From Bacillota bacterium (GTDB lineage: Bacteria > Bacillota > Sulfobacillia > Sulfobacillales > Sulfobacillaceae), in the NCBI GenBank assembly GCA_026627065.1, contig JAPNUO010000007.1, forward strand, positions 62,001 through 126,000: a stretch of DNA of 64,000 nt, in the 5' to 3' direction. The position numbers and the translations under genes are program-made. Positions 24,539 to 33,425 of the stretch are shown in pieces. The notes under the pieces are model-generated. The model was given only the letters and a program-made list of their open reading frames with translations. It did no database searches and had not been told where the DNA came from. How positions within the stretch are numbered: position 1 is the stretch's first letter; each line of letters begins with the position of its first letter.

Positions 24539-26403
24539 AGTCTTTGGCTGAGGCGCTGCGTGAGGGCGTTTGGGTGGCCGACGGGGGCATCGGCACTTGG
24601 TTTTTGACCCAGGGTGTCGATGCCCGTCAATTGCCGCTGTTGGCGCTAACGCACGAAGATTTGGTGCTGCGCTGCCACTTGGAATATCTGCAGGCAGGAG
24701 CCCAGATTCTCGAAACCCACACTTTTAATGCCAATCGCAGCAAACTGGAAGCTCTCGGCCTGTCCGCCAACGTGGGGGAGCTCCATCGGCGCGCGGCGCA
24801 GCTGGCGCGTCACGCCCGCGACATTTACGGGGAACCGGCCTACATTCTTGGGTCCCTAGGCCCGCTGGCGCTGCCTGTGGGCTCAGAGGGCGTGGTCAGC
24901 ATTGAGCGAGGAGAGGCCGAAGCCATCTATCGCGAGGCGGTTTCCGGCCTTTTGGCAGGAGGCGTCGACGGCTTCATTGTGGAGACGATGTCGGATTTGT
25001 CGACGATTGAGGCGGCCGTTCACGCGATCCGCTCGGAATGCACGCTGCCGGTGGTGGTGTCGCTGGCGTTTTCTCCCTGGGGCAATACGCTCTACGGCGT
25101 AACGCCGGAGGAGGCGGTGGAGGCGCTGCTCGCCTTGCCGGGCGGACCGCCCGCGGCCATTGGAGCCAATTGCGGAAGCGGCCCCACGCCGCTTTTAGAT
25201 GCCGTCATCCGCATGGCCGAACAAACGCGCGGCTCTGGCATTCCCCTGGTGGCCTATCCAAACGCGGGCGAGCCCACCATGCTCGACGGCCACGTCCATT
25301 ATCCCGCCACTCCCGCTTATATGGCGGCCATTGTCCCGGCATTGCGGGCGGCTGGATGCTCGGTCATTGGCGGATGCTGCGGCACGACGCCGGAACACAT
25401 TCGGGCCGTGCGCCGCACTGTGACCCAAGCGCCGGAAGTCAGGATATCGCTTCCCGCTCCAGCAGTGCGCCCCGAAGACGGCACGGCGGACACCGGCGAG
25501 CTTCGCAGCGAGGCAACCCGTTCGCTGAGAGACTATTGGCGCCGCCGCTTTTTTGTCAGTGTCGAATTGGATCCGCCCCGGGGGTCCAACCCCGCCCGGA
25601 TCCTTAGCGCTGCCAGGGAACTGGAACGCCATGCGGTGGATGCCATTAACGTGGCCGATTCCCCGATGGCGCGCGTCCGCATGGGCGCGTTGGCCGCCGC
25701 CCGGCTGATTCAGGAAAACACGGCGCTTGCCACCATCCTGCACTTTACCACCCGCGACCGCAATTTGATGGGGCTTCAAAGCGACTTGTTGGGCGCTCAC
25801 GCCCTCGGCATCACGAATATCCTCTGTCTCACCGGCGATCCGCCAGGATTAGGAGACTATGCGCACGCGACGGCGGTATACGACCTCGATTCGGTGGGGC
25901 TTGTCAAAGTGCTGCAGGGATTTAACCAAGGCCACGATGCCTTAAACCAGCCGATCGGAACAGCAACCCAATTTACCATCGGCGTGGGCGTGAACCCCAA
26001 CGCCGAGTCTCTCGATGCGGAAGTGGAGCGGCTGCGGCGTAAAATCGAGGCGGGGGCCCAGTTCGTCATGACCCAGCCGATCTATGCTCCGGAACAGTGG
26101 CGGCGATTTTGGGACAAGGCGGGGAAACTTCTCAGCATTCCCGTGGTGCTGGGGGTGATGCCGCTCGTCTCTTATCGACAGGCGGTCTACTTAAACAATG
26201 AGGTGCCTGGGATTGCCATCCCTGAGGAGATCGTGGCGCGATTCGAGTCGGTGCAAGATAGCGTGGCGCTCGGGGTAGACTTAGCCCAGGATCTGATTCA
26301 GGCGCTGCGCCAGGAGATTCAGGGTGTCTACCTGGTTCCTTCGTTTAATCGGATCGAGCCTCTCTTGCCGCTGATCGAGGCGGTGCGGAAGGCAGAGAGT
26401 TAG
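24535..26403 (+). CDS. bifunctional homocysteine S-methyltransferase / methylenetetrahydrofolate reductase
   Basis: The 622-residue fusion has two domains. Residues 1-300 are a homocysteine S-methyltransferase with zinc cysteines in GANCGSG (Cys213) and GGCCGTTP (Cys281, Cys282). Residues about 330-620 are a MetF-type reductase (SVELDPPRG, ITNILCLTGDPPG, FVMTQPIYAPEQW). The first transfers a methyl group to homocysteine, the second makes 5-methyl-THF. The same fusion occurs in other Bacillota (YitJ). It overlaps the core-MetE gene by four bases and completes the operon. A weak GGGCG/CGCCC hairpin just after the stop may be its terminator. Confidence 0.93.
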   Translation: MKSLAEALREGVWVADGGIGTWFLTQGVDARQLPLLALTHEDLVLRCHLEYLQAGAQILETHTFNANRSKLEALGLSANVGELHRRAAQLARHARDIYGEPAYILGSLGPLALPVGSEGVVSIERGEAEAIYREAVSGLLAGGVDGFIVETMSDLSTIEAAVHAIRSECTLPVVVSLAFSPWGNTLYGVTPEEAVEALLALPGGPPAAIGANCGSGPTPLLDAVIRMAEQTRGSGIPLVAYPNAGEPTMLDGHVHYPATPAYMAAIVPALRAAGCSVIGGCCGTTPEHIRAVRRTVTQAPEVRISLPAPAVRPEDGTADTGELRSEATRSLRDYWRRRFFVSVELDPPRGSNPARILSAARELERHAVDAINVADSPMARVRMGALAAARLIQENTALATILHFTTRDRNLMGLQSDLLGAHALGITNILCLTGDPPGLGDYAHATAVYDLDSVGLVKVLQGFNQGHDALNQPIGTATQFTIGVGVNPNAESLDAEVERLRRKIEAGAQFVMTQPIYAPEQWRRFWDKAGKLLSIPVVLGVMPLVSYRQAVYLNNEVPGIAIPEEIVARFESVQDSVALGVDLAQDLIQALRQEIQGVYLVPSFNRIEPLLPLIEAVRKAES

Positions 26404-26578
26404 GGGGCGAAAGGCATCGCGCCCATCTTCTTTGGGCAGAGGCAGAGCCCTGACCTTGGTTCATGTCAACCAGCACCAATGACGGCTATCCCCCTTGATG
26501 CGGGACGGCTGAGCCAAAATCTCGCCGGGCTCCGTCTGTTCCGCGGCGAACCAATTATGGGCTAGAGCCGTCTCGCCC

Positions 26579-26608
26579 TTGACAGCTCGCTACATGCTTG
26601 GATATTAT
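26579..26608 (+). promoter_or_regulatory. promoter of the tRNA-Val gene
   Basis: Perfect TTGACA (26579-26584), an 18-base spacer and TATTAT (26603-26608) end 20 bases before the tRNA. Confidence 0.8.
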
Positions 26609-26628
26609 GAAAAGGCACCGTAAATGAT

Positions 26629-26703
26629 GGGCGCGTAGCTCAGTGGTAGAGCGCTTGACTCACATTCAAGAGGTCGGTAGTTCGATCCTACCCGTGCCCA
26701 CCA
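26629..26703 (+). tRNA. tRNA-Val (anticodon CAC)
   Basis: A standard cloverleaf: acceptor GGGCGCG/CGTGCCC, anticodon stem CTTGA/TCAAG with loop CTCACAT giving CAC, T loop TTCGATC and an encoded CCA. The variable loop is short. It has its own strong promoter. Confidence 0.93.
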
Positions 26704-27112
26704 TGTAATGATTCGAGGGCTGCCAAGCGGCTAGTCTGATCTAGTGGTTTTGTTATTCCGCAGTGGAGTGTTTCTTCGCGTTTTTTCACAGGGACTTATA
26801 TACCTATGCCGGGATTTTTAGTTACTGAAACCGGACGTTGAGATCGAGCCTAAAGGTGGCGAGAGCGTCAGGAGACGGTAACCCGAAAGCAATTGTTTTA
26901 GGTGGCAATCGATCCAGACCTCGTAAACATTCGCAATTGAAGATGTTCTCTGAATGCCGCGGCAACACCCTCGCTCAGGATTTCCAATGATTCGATTTGG
27001 TGGAAAAAACGCCCTCGAGGTATCCGAGGGTCTTACGGTGCTATTACAAAGACGACAACCAGGTGACGGAGGCAGACAGCAGGCCAGGGCGTGAAGGGAC
27101 GGAGGGCGCACC
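26704..27112 (+). other. leader region of the yhbH-spoVR-prkA operon
   Basis: No gene seen. A CCCTCG/CGAGGG hairpin at 27013-27031 has AAAAAA on its 5' side, so it would act as a terminator only on the minus strand. Sporulation-type promoters are likely here, but I could not identify one with confidence. Confidence 0.4.
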
Positions 27113-28231
27113 ATGATTCGTCGGGAGACCTCCACCGGTCGCGGGGCGCAGGATCGCGATCGCTATGCCGAAAAGATTCGAGAACGGATTCGCAGCGCAT
27201 TACCGACCATTCCGGGGCAAATTCCCGTGATTACGGGACCAGGGGATCAGCCGGTGACGGTACCCATTCCGGGAGGCGGGATTGGCCTGCCGCGGTTTGT
27301 GCCCAAGCGCTCCCACGAGCCGCCCAAAGGCTGGGGGCAGGGTGATGGGCAACCCGGCGACATTGTGGACGTGCGGCCTGTCGATCGCGGCGGGGGCACC
27401 GGGACGGATGCGGGGCGGTCGCCGGGCGATCACGACATTGCCATTACCCTGACGTTGGACGAATGGCGCCAATGGATCTTGGACGATTTGAAACTCCCCT
27501 ATTTAACACCCAAGCCGACTGATCAAATCCGGGATCAGCGCCGCGTGTGGTCTAGCCGGAGCCGCACCGGAAGCTTAAGCGCGGTGGATAAACGGATGAC
27601 GCTGAAGGAAGCGTTGGCCCGGAGCCAGGCCGCGCGTGCTCCTTTGACTATTCATCCGGACGATGTGCGTTACCAAAGCTGGGTGGACCGGCCGGAACCC
27701 CAAACAGCCGCCGTGATTGCCTTTTGCCGGGACATCAGCGCCAGCATGGACGGGGAACGGCAATATCTCGCCCGGGCACTGGCCTTTGCCTTGGCGGCGG
27801 CGATTCAGCGGGCATACCCGGAATGTCAGTATCGGTTCTGGGTGCATGACACCGATCCCTATCCGGTGGAAGAAGCGGAGTTTCTGCAACGCGAGGCGGG
27901 GGGCGGCACGCTGGCGGAACCGGCCTACGCCATGATGCAAGCGACGTTGGACCGCGAATTTCCTTCGGCCCGTTACCACCGCTACGTGTTTCATTTTACC
28001 GATGGGGAAATCGGCGATCCCGTGGCGACCCTGGCGCGGATCCTCGACTGGGCGCCCACGCTTACGCGGCTCGGGATTGTCCTGGTGCGCGATGGCGCGA
28101 GGACATCGGGGGGGAGCTGGCTGGACCGGCTCAATGCCTTCCACCAGGAGGCTGTGCGCATTGTGCGGGCGTCGCGGCGCGATATGGTGCCGCAGGCTTT
28201 ACGGCAACTGCTGGAGGAGCGAGGCCCATGA
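27113..28231 (+). CDS. yhbH: YhbH/YeaH family protein (DUF444)
   Basis: The 372-residue protein matches the DUF444 family: an N-terminal charged region with RYAEKIRERIRSALP, a Gly-rich middle, then a VWA-like domain (VIAFCRDISASMDGERQYL, YRFWVHDTDPYPVEEAEFL, YVFHFTDGEIGDPVATL). In Bacillus YhbH is a sporulation protein; in enterobacteria YeaH accompanies the kinase YeaG. ATG 27113 has GGAGGGC upstream. Its stop overlaps the spoVR start (ATGA), so the genes are co-translated. The serine in DISASMD suggests a metal-binding MIDAS-like site. Confidence 0.92.
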   Translation: MIRRETSTGRGAQDRDRYAEKIRERIRSALPTIPGQIPVITGPGDQPVTVPIPGGGIGLPRFVPKRSHEPPKGWGQGDGQPGDIVDVRPVDRGGGTGTDAGRSPGDHDIAITLTLDEWRQWILDDLKLPYLTPKPTDQIRDQRRVWSSRSRTGSLSAVDKRMTLKEALARSQAARAPLTIHPDDVRYQSWVDRPEPQTAAVIAFCRDISASMDGERQYLARALAFALAAAIQRAYPECQYRFWVHDTDPYPVEEAEFLQREAGGGTLAEPAYAMMQATLDREFPSARYHRYVFHFTDGEIGDPVATLARILDWAPTLTRLGIVLVRDGARTSGGSWLDRLNAFHQEAVRIVRASRRDMVPQALRQLLEERGP

Positions 28232-29547
28232 TTGACACGCTGGAACTGTGGGACGCGCAGCTTCGCGAGGAAGCTGCGCGTTTGGGGCTAGATGACGGGC
28301 CCATTGATTGGCGCTTAGTCGAGGCCGATCGCATTTATGAGCTGGCGGCGACCGGGATGCCGGGCGTTATGCGCCACTGGACACATGGCCGAGACTATTG
28401 GTATCAGCGGAGCCGTCTTAGCCAAGGCGAAGGGCGCTTGTACGAGATGATTGTTCACGCCGAGCCGCCCATTGCCTATTTGTTGGAGGGCAATACCGTC
28501 GCCGCGCAAAAGCTTGTGATGGCGCACTGCCGTGGCCACAGCTTTCTGTACCGCCGCCATGTCCTGTATCGCAACCACCCGACCGATTATCCCGAGCGGT
28601 TTCACGCCCAGGACGCCCGCCGCCAAGAGTATGTGGAAGAGTACGGGCCAGACGCCGTGGAATGGGTTTTGGATCGCGCCTATGCCTTGGATGACCAGGT
28701 GGCGGAGGAACCGGAGCGCCCGGCTCCGAGTCCGCCCACGCGCATTGACCCGTATCAAGACTTGTTTCCGCGCGAGTCCGCGCCTAAGCCGGTCCGGCCG
28801 CCCCGCTACCGCCTTCCCACCCGCGACCTCTTAGGATTTGTGGGACGCCATTCGCCTGTTCTGGCCGATTGGGAGCGCGATTTGGTGATGAGTGTCCGCC
28901 AAGAAGGATTGGCGCTGCGGCCCAACCGGGAAACGAAGATGATCCACGAAGGCTGGGCCTGTTGGGTTCAGCAAACGCTGTGCAACCGTCTGGCCATCCC
29001 GGACGCCGAGCAGGTGGAAATGGCGCGCGTCTGGGCCAACGTGGTCAGTGCGCATCCGGCCTCGCTGAATCCTTACCTGTTGGGTTGGCGTTTTATTGGT
29101 TGGCTGGTGGACCAATACGGCTTTGAGACGGCGGTGCAGGCGATAACGACGGAAACCGACGCCAGCCTCATTCGCAACTGGCTCACTCCGGAGGCGGCGC
29201 GCGCGTTAAATTTGTATCACTATGAATGGGCCCAGGAACTTTTGCCCCAACATGGGCGAGTGTGGGTGGCCCGGCGCGCGGCGCTGCCGACGACGCCGGA
29301 GGCGTGGGAGCGATGGCGAGCCGAATTGGCGGAGATGTTGGTGCGTCCGGTGCCCGAAGTCTGGGTGACTGCGGTTGACCACGGAGTGCTCGTTCTGACC
29401 CATCAAACGCCGAGCCGGCCGTTGGATCCCGAATGGACGCAAGCGACGCTCAAAGCGGTGCGCGATTTATGGGGCGGCAGCGTACGGCTCATTGACGGTG
29501 CTCGAACGTATGTGGAGCCGGAGACCATCGGTGGACGAGGCGAATAA
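28228..29547 (+). CDS. spoVR: SpoVR family protein
   Basis: The 439-residue protein carries the SpoVR pattern: an N-terminal IYELAATGMPGVMRHWTHG, then MAHCRGHSFLYRRHVLYRNH, LLGFVGRHSPVLADWERDL, and TKMIHEGWACWVQQTL. SpoVR is needed for spore cortex formation in Bacillus, but its biochemistry is unknown. It is the middle gene of a three-gene operon with YhbH and PrkA, the conserved trio of the stress/sporulation kinase system. Confidence 0.93.
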   Translation: MIDTLELWDAQLREEAARLGLDDGPIDWRLVEADRIYELAATGMPGVMRHWTHGRDYWYQRSRLSQGEGRLYEMIVHAEPPIAYLLEGNTVAAQKLVMAHCRGHSFLYRRHVLYRNHPTDYPERFHAQDARRQEYVEEYGPDAVEWVLDRAYALDDQVAEEPERPAPSPPTRIDPYQDLFPRESAPKPVRPPRYRLPTRDLLGFVGRHSPVLADWERDLVMSVRQEGLALRPNRETKMIHEGWACWVQQTLCNRLAIPDAEQVEMARVWANVVSAHPASLNPYLLGWRFIGWLVDQYGFETAVQAITTETDASLIRNWLTPEAARALNLYHYEWAQELLPQHGRVWVARRAALPTTPEAWERWRAELAEMLVRPVPEVWVTAVDHGVLVLTHQTPSRPLDPEWTQATLKAVRDLWGGSVRLIDGARTYVEPETIGGRGE

Positions 29548-29571
29548 GGCGAAAAGAAAGGGGGAGGAAGC

Positions 29572-31488
29572 ATGACAGATTGGATGAGAAAACTGCAGGA
29601 AGAGTATGAGACGACGCAAGCGTTGCGCTGGACGGGCACCTTGGACGAATATTTCGAACGGGTGAAGGCAAACCCGCGGATTGCGCGTTTGGCCCACGAA
29701 CGCCTATATCATGCGGTGATCTCCCATGGGGTCATCAATACCCCCGACGGTCCCCGCTATCGATTCTTTGAACCGGTCTTAGTGGGAGAGGACGGCCCCC
29801 TGCGCTTAGTCATGGAATATTTGAGCGGCGCGGCGGAAGGACTGGACGTGCGGCGGCGCATTTTGCTCTTGATTGGGCCCCCGGGGAGCGGAAAAAGCAC
29901 GTTGGTGGCGGCCTTCAAGCGACTGGTGGCCGATTACTCTCGAACAGAGGAGGGCGCGCTCTACGGCATTGTGGACTGTCCTATTCACGAAGAACCGTTG
30001 CACTTGGTGCCCTGGCATTTAAGACCCGAGGTAGAGGCGGACTTAGGGGTGAAGATCGAGGGAGCGCTGTGCCCCCGCTGTCAGCAGCGCTATGACCAGG
30101 AGGGGCCCGATGCCTTTCGGGTGGAACGACTCATCTTAAGCGAGGAGCAGCGCATCGGCATTGGAACGTTTGTGCCGGGCAACGAAAAGGATCTAAGTTT
30201 GGATCATCTGGTGGGCAGCCTCGATTTTTCTAAAATTGCCGAGTACGGCTCGGAATCGGACCCCCGGGCCTTTCGATTTGACGGCGAGCTAGAGGTCGCC
30301 AATCGCGGGTTGATGGAACAGGCCGAGTGGCTGAAGCTGCCGCAAACCTACCAGTACGAACTGTTGTCCCTGGCCATGGAGCGGCAGATAAAATTGCCGC
30401 GCTATGCGATGTTGTATTTGGACGAAGTGGTGGTGGCACACGCGAACGTCCACGAATACCAGCAATGGGTGGCGGACAAAGGGAACGAAGCCATGGCCAA
30501 CCGAGTGTTTGTGGTGCACATGCCGTACGTCTTAAAAGTTCGCGACGAGCGCGCCATTTACGAGCGCATGTTGGCTCAGGGCGCGGTGGGCAGCACCCAC
30601 GTGGCGCCGCATTTGTTGACTCTGGCGGCGCGGTTTGCTGTCTTGACGCGCTTGGAACCGGCCCGGGACCGGTCCATTGACTTGTTGCTGAAGTCCCGGT
30701 TATATGATGGCGAGCGCATCGGCGATGTCACCGACGCCAGTGTGCGGGCCTTGAAGGAGGAGCATCCGCACGAAGGGCTAACAGGACTGTCGCCCCGCGA
30801 TACCATGAATGTTCTGACGCACGCGCTGGGGGAGAGCACTGTGCCCTGCGTCAACCCCATCGACTACCTGCGCGCCCTGAAGGATTGGATCGATCACGAG
30901 CGCTTCTTACGCGCTGTGCCAGGCAAGGGGATCGAACAGCTCCACCAGTATCGCCTGTGGATTCGCGAGGAGTTTGACGATCTGGTGCGCCAAGATGTGC
31001 AGAAAGCGTTTGTGCATGCCTTTGACAGCGCGGCCAATACCCTCTTGGATGCGTACCTGACTCATGCCGAGGCGTGGGGACTCAAAGAGCAGGTTCCTGA
31101 TCCCATTACGGGCGAGTTGCGTGATCCCGACACGCAGTTCTTGCGTCAAATTGAAGAGTTAATCGGGGTGAGCGATGTCGCCGCCAGCGCCTTTCGCGAG
31201 GAAATTTTGCGGCGCGCCGGCGCCTTGGCCCGACGGGGCGAGCGTTTGCGCTGGGACACACATCCGCGGCTCAAGGAAGCCTTGAGTCGCAAGCTGTTTA
31301 GCGACGCGCAGCAGGTCATGGCGGGAACGCTGACGACAAAAACGCCGGATCCGGAGCAGGAACAAAAACTGCGTGAGGTGAAGCAACGCCTCATTGAGGA
31401 AGCCGGGTACTGCACGTATTGTGCCGATGCGGCGTTGGAATACGTCGGATGGCTCATTCAGCGTCGACAGGACAGCGGGAATTCTTAA
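29572..31488 (+). CDS. prkA: PrkA-type AAA serine protein kinase/protease (YeaG family)
   Basis: The 638-residue protein has the PrkA AAA domain with Walker A GPPGSGKST (residues 102-110), LYLDEVVVAHANVHEYQQW in the Walker B region, and a long C-terminal PrkA domain. A CPRC pair lies near residue 168. PrkA/YeaG proteins are reported as serine kinases or as ATP-dependent proteases affecting sporulation and nutrient stress. ATG 29572 follows GGGGGAGGAAG. Here the kinase gene is last; in many genomes the order is prkA-yhbH-spoVR. Confidence 0.95.
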   Translation: MTDWMRKLQEEYETTQALRWTGTLDEYFERVKANPRIARLAHERLYHAVISHGVINTPDGPRYRFFEPVLVGEDGPLRLVMEYLSGAAEGLDVRRRILLLIGPPGSGKSTLVAAFKRLVADYSRTEEGALYGIVDCPIHEEPLHLVPWHLRPEVEADLGVKIEGALCPRCQQRYDQEGPDAFRVERLILSEEQRIGIGTFVPGNEKDLSLDHLVGSLDFSKIAEYGSESDPRAFRFDGELEVANRGLMEQAEWLKLPQTYQYELLSLAMERQIKLPRYAMLYLDEVVVAHANVHEYQQWVADKGNEAMANRVFVVHMPYVLKVRDERAIYERMLAQGAVGSTHVAPHLLTLAARFAVLTRLEPARDRSIDLLLKSRLYDGERIGDVTDASVRALKEEHPHEGLTGLSPRDTMNVLTHALGESTVPCVNPIDYLRALKDWIDHERFLRAVPGKGIEQLHQYRLWIREEFDDLVRQDVQKAFVHAFDSAANTLLDAYLTHAEAWGLKEQVPDPITGELRDPDTQFLRQIEELIGVSDVAASAFREEILRRAGALARRGERLRWDTHPRLKEALSRKLFSDAQQVMAGTLTTKTPDPEQEQKLREVKQRLIEEAGYCTYCADAALEYVGWLIQRRQDSGNS

Positions 31489-31504
31489 GTGGCAAGAATA
31501 AAAA

Positions 31505-31579
31505 TGGTGGGCCCAGCAGGATTCGAACCTACGACCAACCGGTTATGAGCCGGCAGCTCTACCGCTGAGCTATGGGCCC
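31505..31579 (-). tRNA. tRNA with CAT anticodon (elongator Met or Ile2)
   Basis: On the minus strand the cloverleaf has acceptor GGGCCCA/TGGGCCC, anticodon stem closing on loop CTCATAA (anticodon CAT), T loop TTCGAAT and an encoded CCA. An initiator is unlikely because the first acceptor pair is matched. Met versus lysidine-modified Ile cannot be settled from sequence alone. Confidence 0.88.
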
Positions 31580-31613
31580 GCCGTTCCCACGAAGATGCCT
31601 TCCCATAAAAAAA

Positions 31614-31689
31614 TGGCTCCTCGAGCAGGACTCGAACCTGCAACCACCCGGTTAACAGCCGGGTGCTCTACCAATTGAGCTATCGAGGA
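31614..31689 (-). tRNA. tRNA-Asn (anticodon GTT)
   Basis: On the minus strand the cloverleaf has acceptor TCCTCGA/TCGAGGA, anticodon loop CTGTTAA giving GTT, discriminator G and an encoded CCA. It lies 34 bases before the CAT tRNA on the same strand. Confidence 0.93.
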
Positions 31690-31863
31690 ATAGCACCATC
31701 GAAAATTATGATATAGCCCTCGGGAGAAGAAGTCAAGGGTTTGAGGGCTCTACGATAAAACCTGTGGGATCCCGGGACGCGATGGCCGACAGAAGAACCG
31801 GGACCCTGGGAGGAGGACCAAGAAAGGCTGGGGTCGTCCCACTTAAAATCACCGTCGGCAGCG

Positions 31864-31941
31864 GGATCAGGCAGGAAGTGATGTGACGACCAAAACTTCA
31901 AGGCGTACTTCCCTGGACTTGGGGATTACAACCCTACTGAC
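31864..31941 (+). repeat. 78 bp repeat, copy A (left end of an ISL3-type element)
   Basis: This segment matches 33176-33253 at 74 of 78 positions. It covers what looks like the leader and first codons (GTG at 31883) of an ISL3-family transposase, and stops abruptly after CTACTGAC, where an IS605-like sequence begins. Confidence 0.8.
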
Positions 31942-31944
31942 CAA

Positions 31945-32190
31945 AAACCCGGCGGCGCAAGCCCCGGACTTGAGTTCTGGGGATGAGCTCCCCTTGTGGT
32001 ATCATATCCGATGGTTCCACCCCGCTTGCGGGAGGTGCAACCCTTGAAGTAGCGGGGCTCCGGCCCCGTAGTTGGGGCGATGGCGTCCCCCACGAGAGCC
32101 AAGGCTCTCGCGTAGCTCGTCGTAATGAGGCGCAAGGAGCGCGGAGCGGCGAGAAAGAGTCTCCCGGCTTTAGCCGTGGGGAGAACGTCA
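31945..32190 (+). mobile_element. non-autonomous IS200/IS605-type element or remnant
   Basis: The stretch has no ORF but several palindromes. A CCCCGGACT/AGTTCTGGGG-type hairpin lies near the left end. Nested GC hairpins fill the middle, and the right end, CCCGGCTTTAGCCGTGGGG then GTCAA, is typical of IS605/TnpB right ends and omega RNA 3' ends. It directly follows CTACTGAC of an ISL3 fragment, as expected for insertion beside a short target word. Limits are approximate. Confidence 0.55.
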
Positions 32191-32445
32191 AACCAGAAGA
32201 GGACGGTCTATGTGGTCTGTGTCAATGATGTGGATAACTCACTGGAGGAAAGGTGAAAGGGAACGAAGGCAATCCCCAAGAAGCGGTCGCCGGGAGGATT
32301 GCCCACGGTCAGTTGGCGGCCAGGCTTAGGCCGGGGTGGGTGCACCAGGCCTGATGCTCCGTGTGCAGGGCCTGCCGTGCAGCTACCAGAGCCCGCACCA
32401 CCCAGGCACGGCCTGGGCGAGAACTCGGCCCATCCCAACATGGGA

Positions 32446-32451
32446 TATAAT
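32446..32451 (+). promoter_or_regulatory. -10 element before the toxin-antitoxin pair
   Basis: A perfect TATAAT lies 27 bases before the antitoxin start. No good -35 hexamer is seen at the right distance. Confidence 0.5.
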
Positions 32452-32477
32452 GGAACCAAAAGGCAAGGAGGCAAGTT

Positions 32478-32675
32478 ATGGCTTCGTCAACGACGCGCCA
32501 AATCCTATGGGCGCTCCTACAAGATCTCCCGGATGATCTCATGGATGAAGTCATCGATTTTGTACAATTTCTCCGGTTGCGGCACGCGCTTCCTGAGACG
32601 GCGATCTTGTCTGAATCAGCACTTGCCCAAAGCTGGTTAACCCCTGAAGAGGATGAGGCATGGAAAAACTTATAG
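32478..32675 (+). CDS. small antitoxin-like protein of a PemK-type pair
   Basis: The 65-residue acidic protein (MASSTTRQILWALLQDLPDD...) has a DUF2281-like pattern, with LPDDLMDEVIDFVQFLRLR in the first half and WLTPEEDEAWKNL at the end, typical of small antitoxins. ATG 32478 has AAGGAGG upstream. It overlaps the toxin gene by 16 bases. Its C-terminus would bind and neutralise the toxin; the pair usually represses its own promoter. Confidence 0.75.
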   Translation: MASSTTRQILWALLQDLPDDLMDEVIDFVQFLRLRHALPETAILSESALAQSWLTPEEDEAWKNL

Positions 32676-33034
32676 CGGGGGATGTCGTGGTCGTACCGTT
32701 TCCTTTTACCACGCTTGAGCGCGCCAAAAGGCGCCCGGCGCTTGTCTTAGCGACGTTATCGGACGAAGATTATATTTTTTGCCAAATTACCAGTCGACCA
32801 TGGCCCGTGGCCATTCCCTTAAGGCCAAGTGACGTTTCCGGCGGCATGCTACCTCATGACTCATACGTGCGGCCGGAAAAGCTGTTTACGGGTAACCGGG
32901 CATTAGTGTTATCGCGCGTGGGTCATGCAAGTTCCACCGTTCAGAAACAGATTTATGATCGATTGCTAGACATATTTAAGGGATTACAATCAGAGCCTCT
33001 GAATTCTCCGAATAACCCCGCAGGTGCTCAATAA
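32660..33034 (+). CDS. PemK/MazF-type toxin (mRNA interferase family)
   Basis: The 124-residue protein has the MazF/PemK core: GDVVVVPFPFTTLERAKRRP, ALVLATLSDEDYIFCQITS, SYVRPEKLFTGNRALV and LSRVGHASS. The family cleaves RNA at specific sites. The start lies inside the antitoxin gene, so the two are translationally coupled. The module sits between IS fragments, which suggests acquisition. The sequence looks complete and active. Confidence 0.87.
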   Translation: MEKLIAGDVVVVPFPFTTLERAKRRPALVLATLSDEDYIFCQITSRPWPVAIPLRPSDVSGGMLPHDSYVRPEKLFTGNRALVLSRVGHASSTVQKQIYDRLLDIFKGLQSEPLNSPNNPAGAQ

Positions 33035-33175
33035 AAACGTGCTTTGACGTTGCTATTCGCTTGCCGGTCACGGCCCGTTTTCTCCCGTAGCCAATATCGA
33101 CGGTTACCAAACCTATCACCCAAATCAAGTGTATTGAGGGCCTAGGGACACGAGGCGGGACGAACGTAGGCAGTA

Positions 33176-33253
33176 GGATCAGGCAGGAAGTGATGTGACG
33201 ACCAAAACTTCAAGGCGTGCTTCCCTGGACCAGGGGATTACACCCCTACTGAC
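33176..33253 (+). repeat. 78 bp repeat, copy B
   Basis: This is the partner of the copy at 31864-31941, with four substitutions. Here the coding sequence of the ISL3-like transposase continues beyond the repeat. Confidence 0.8.
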
Positions 33254-33425
33254 ACTAATAGGATGGGAGGTAATCGGCGTGGCAGAGAACGCTCAAGGGT
33301 GGCAAGTCACCGTGGACGCGCTGCGTTCAGCGCAGTGTCTGTGCTGCGAGACGGCCCGACTGCGCTGGCAGGGGACTTTACCTTCAGGGGCCGTGTCCCC
33401 TCTCTGGACGGCGTACGGCCCCTGA
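33195..33425 (+). pseudogene. N-terminal fragment of an ISL3-family transposase
   Basis: The GTG ORF encodes 76 residues. ITPLLTLIGWEVIGVAENAQ, then GWQVTVDAL and QCLCCETARLRWQGT, match the N-terminal zinc-binding part of ISL3 transposases. The frame is lost after about residue 62, and no catalytic domain follows. It is a truncated remnant. Confidence 0.6.
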
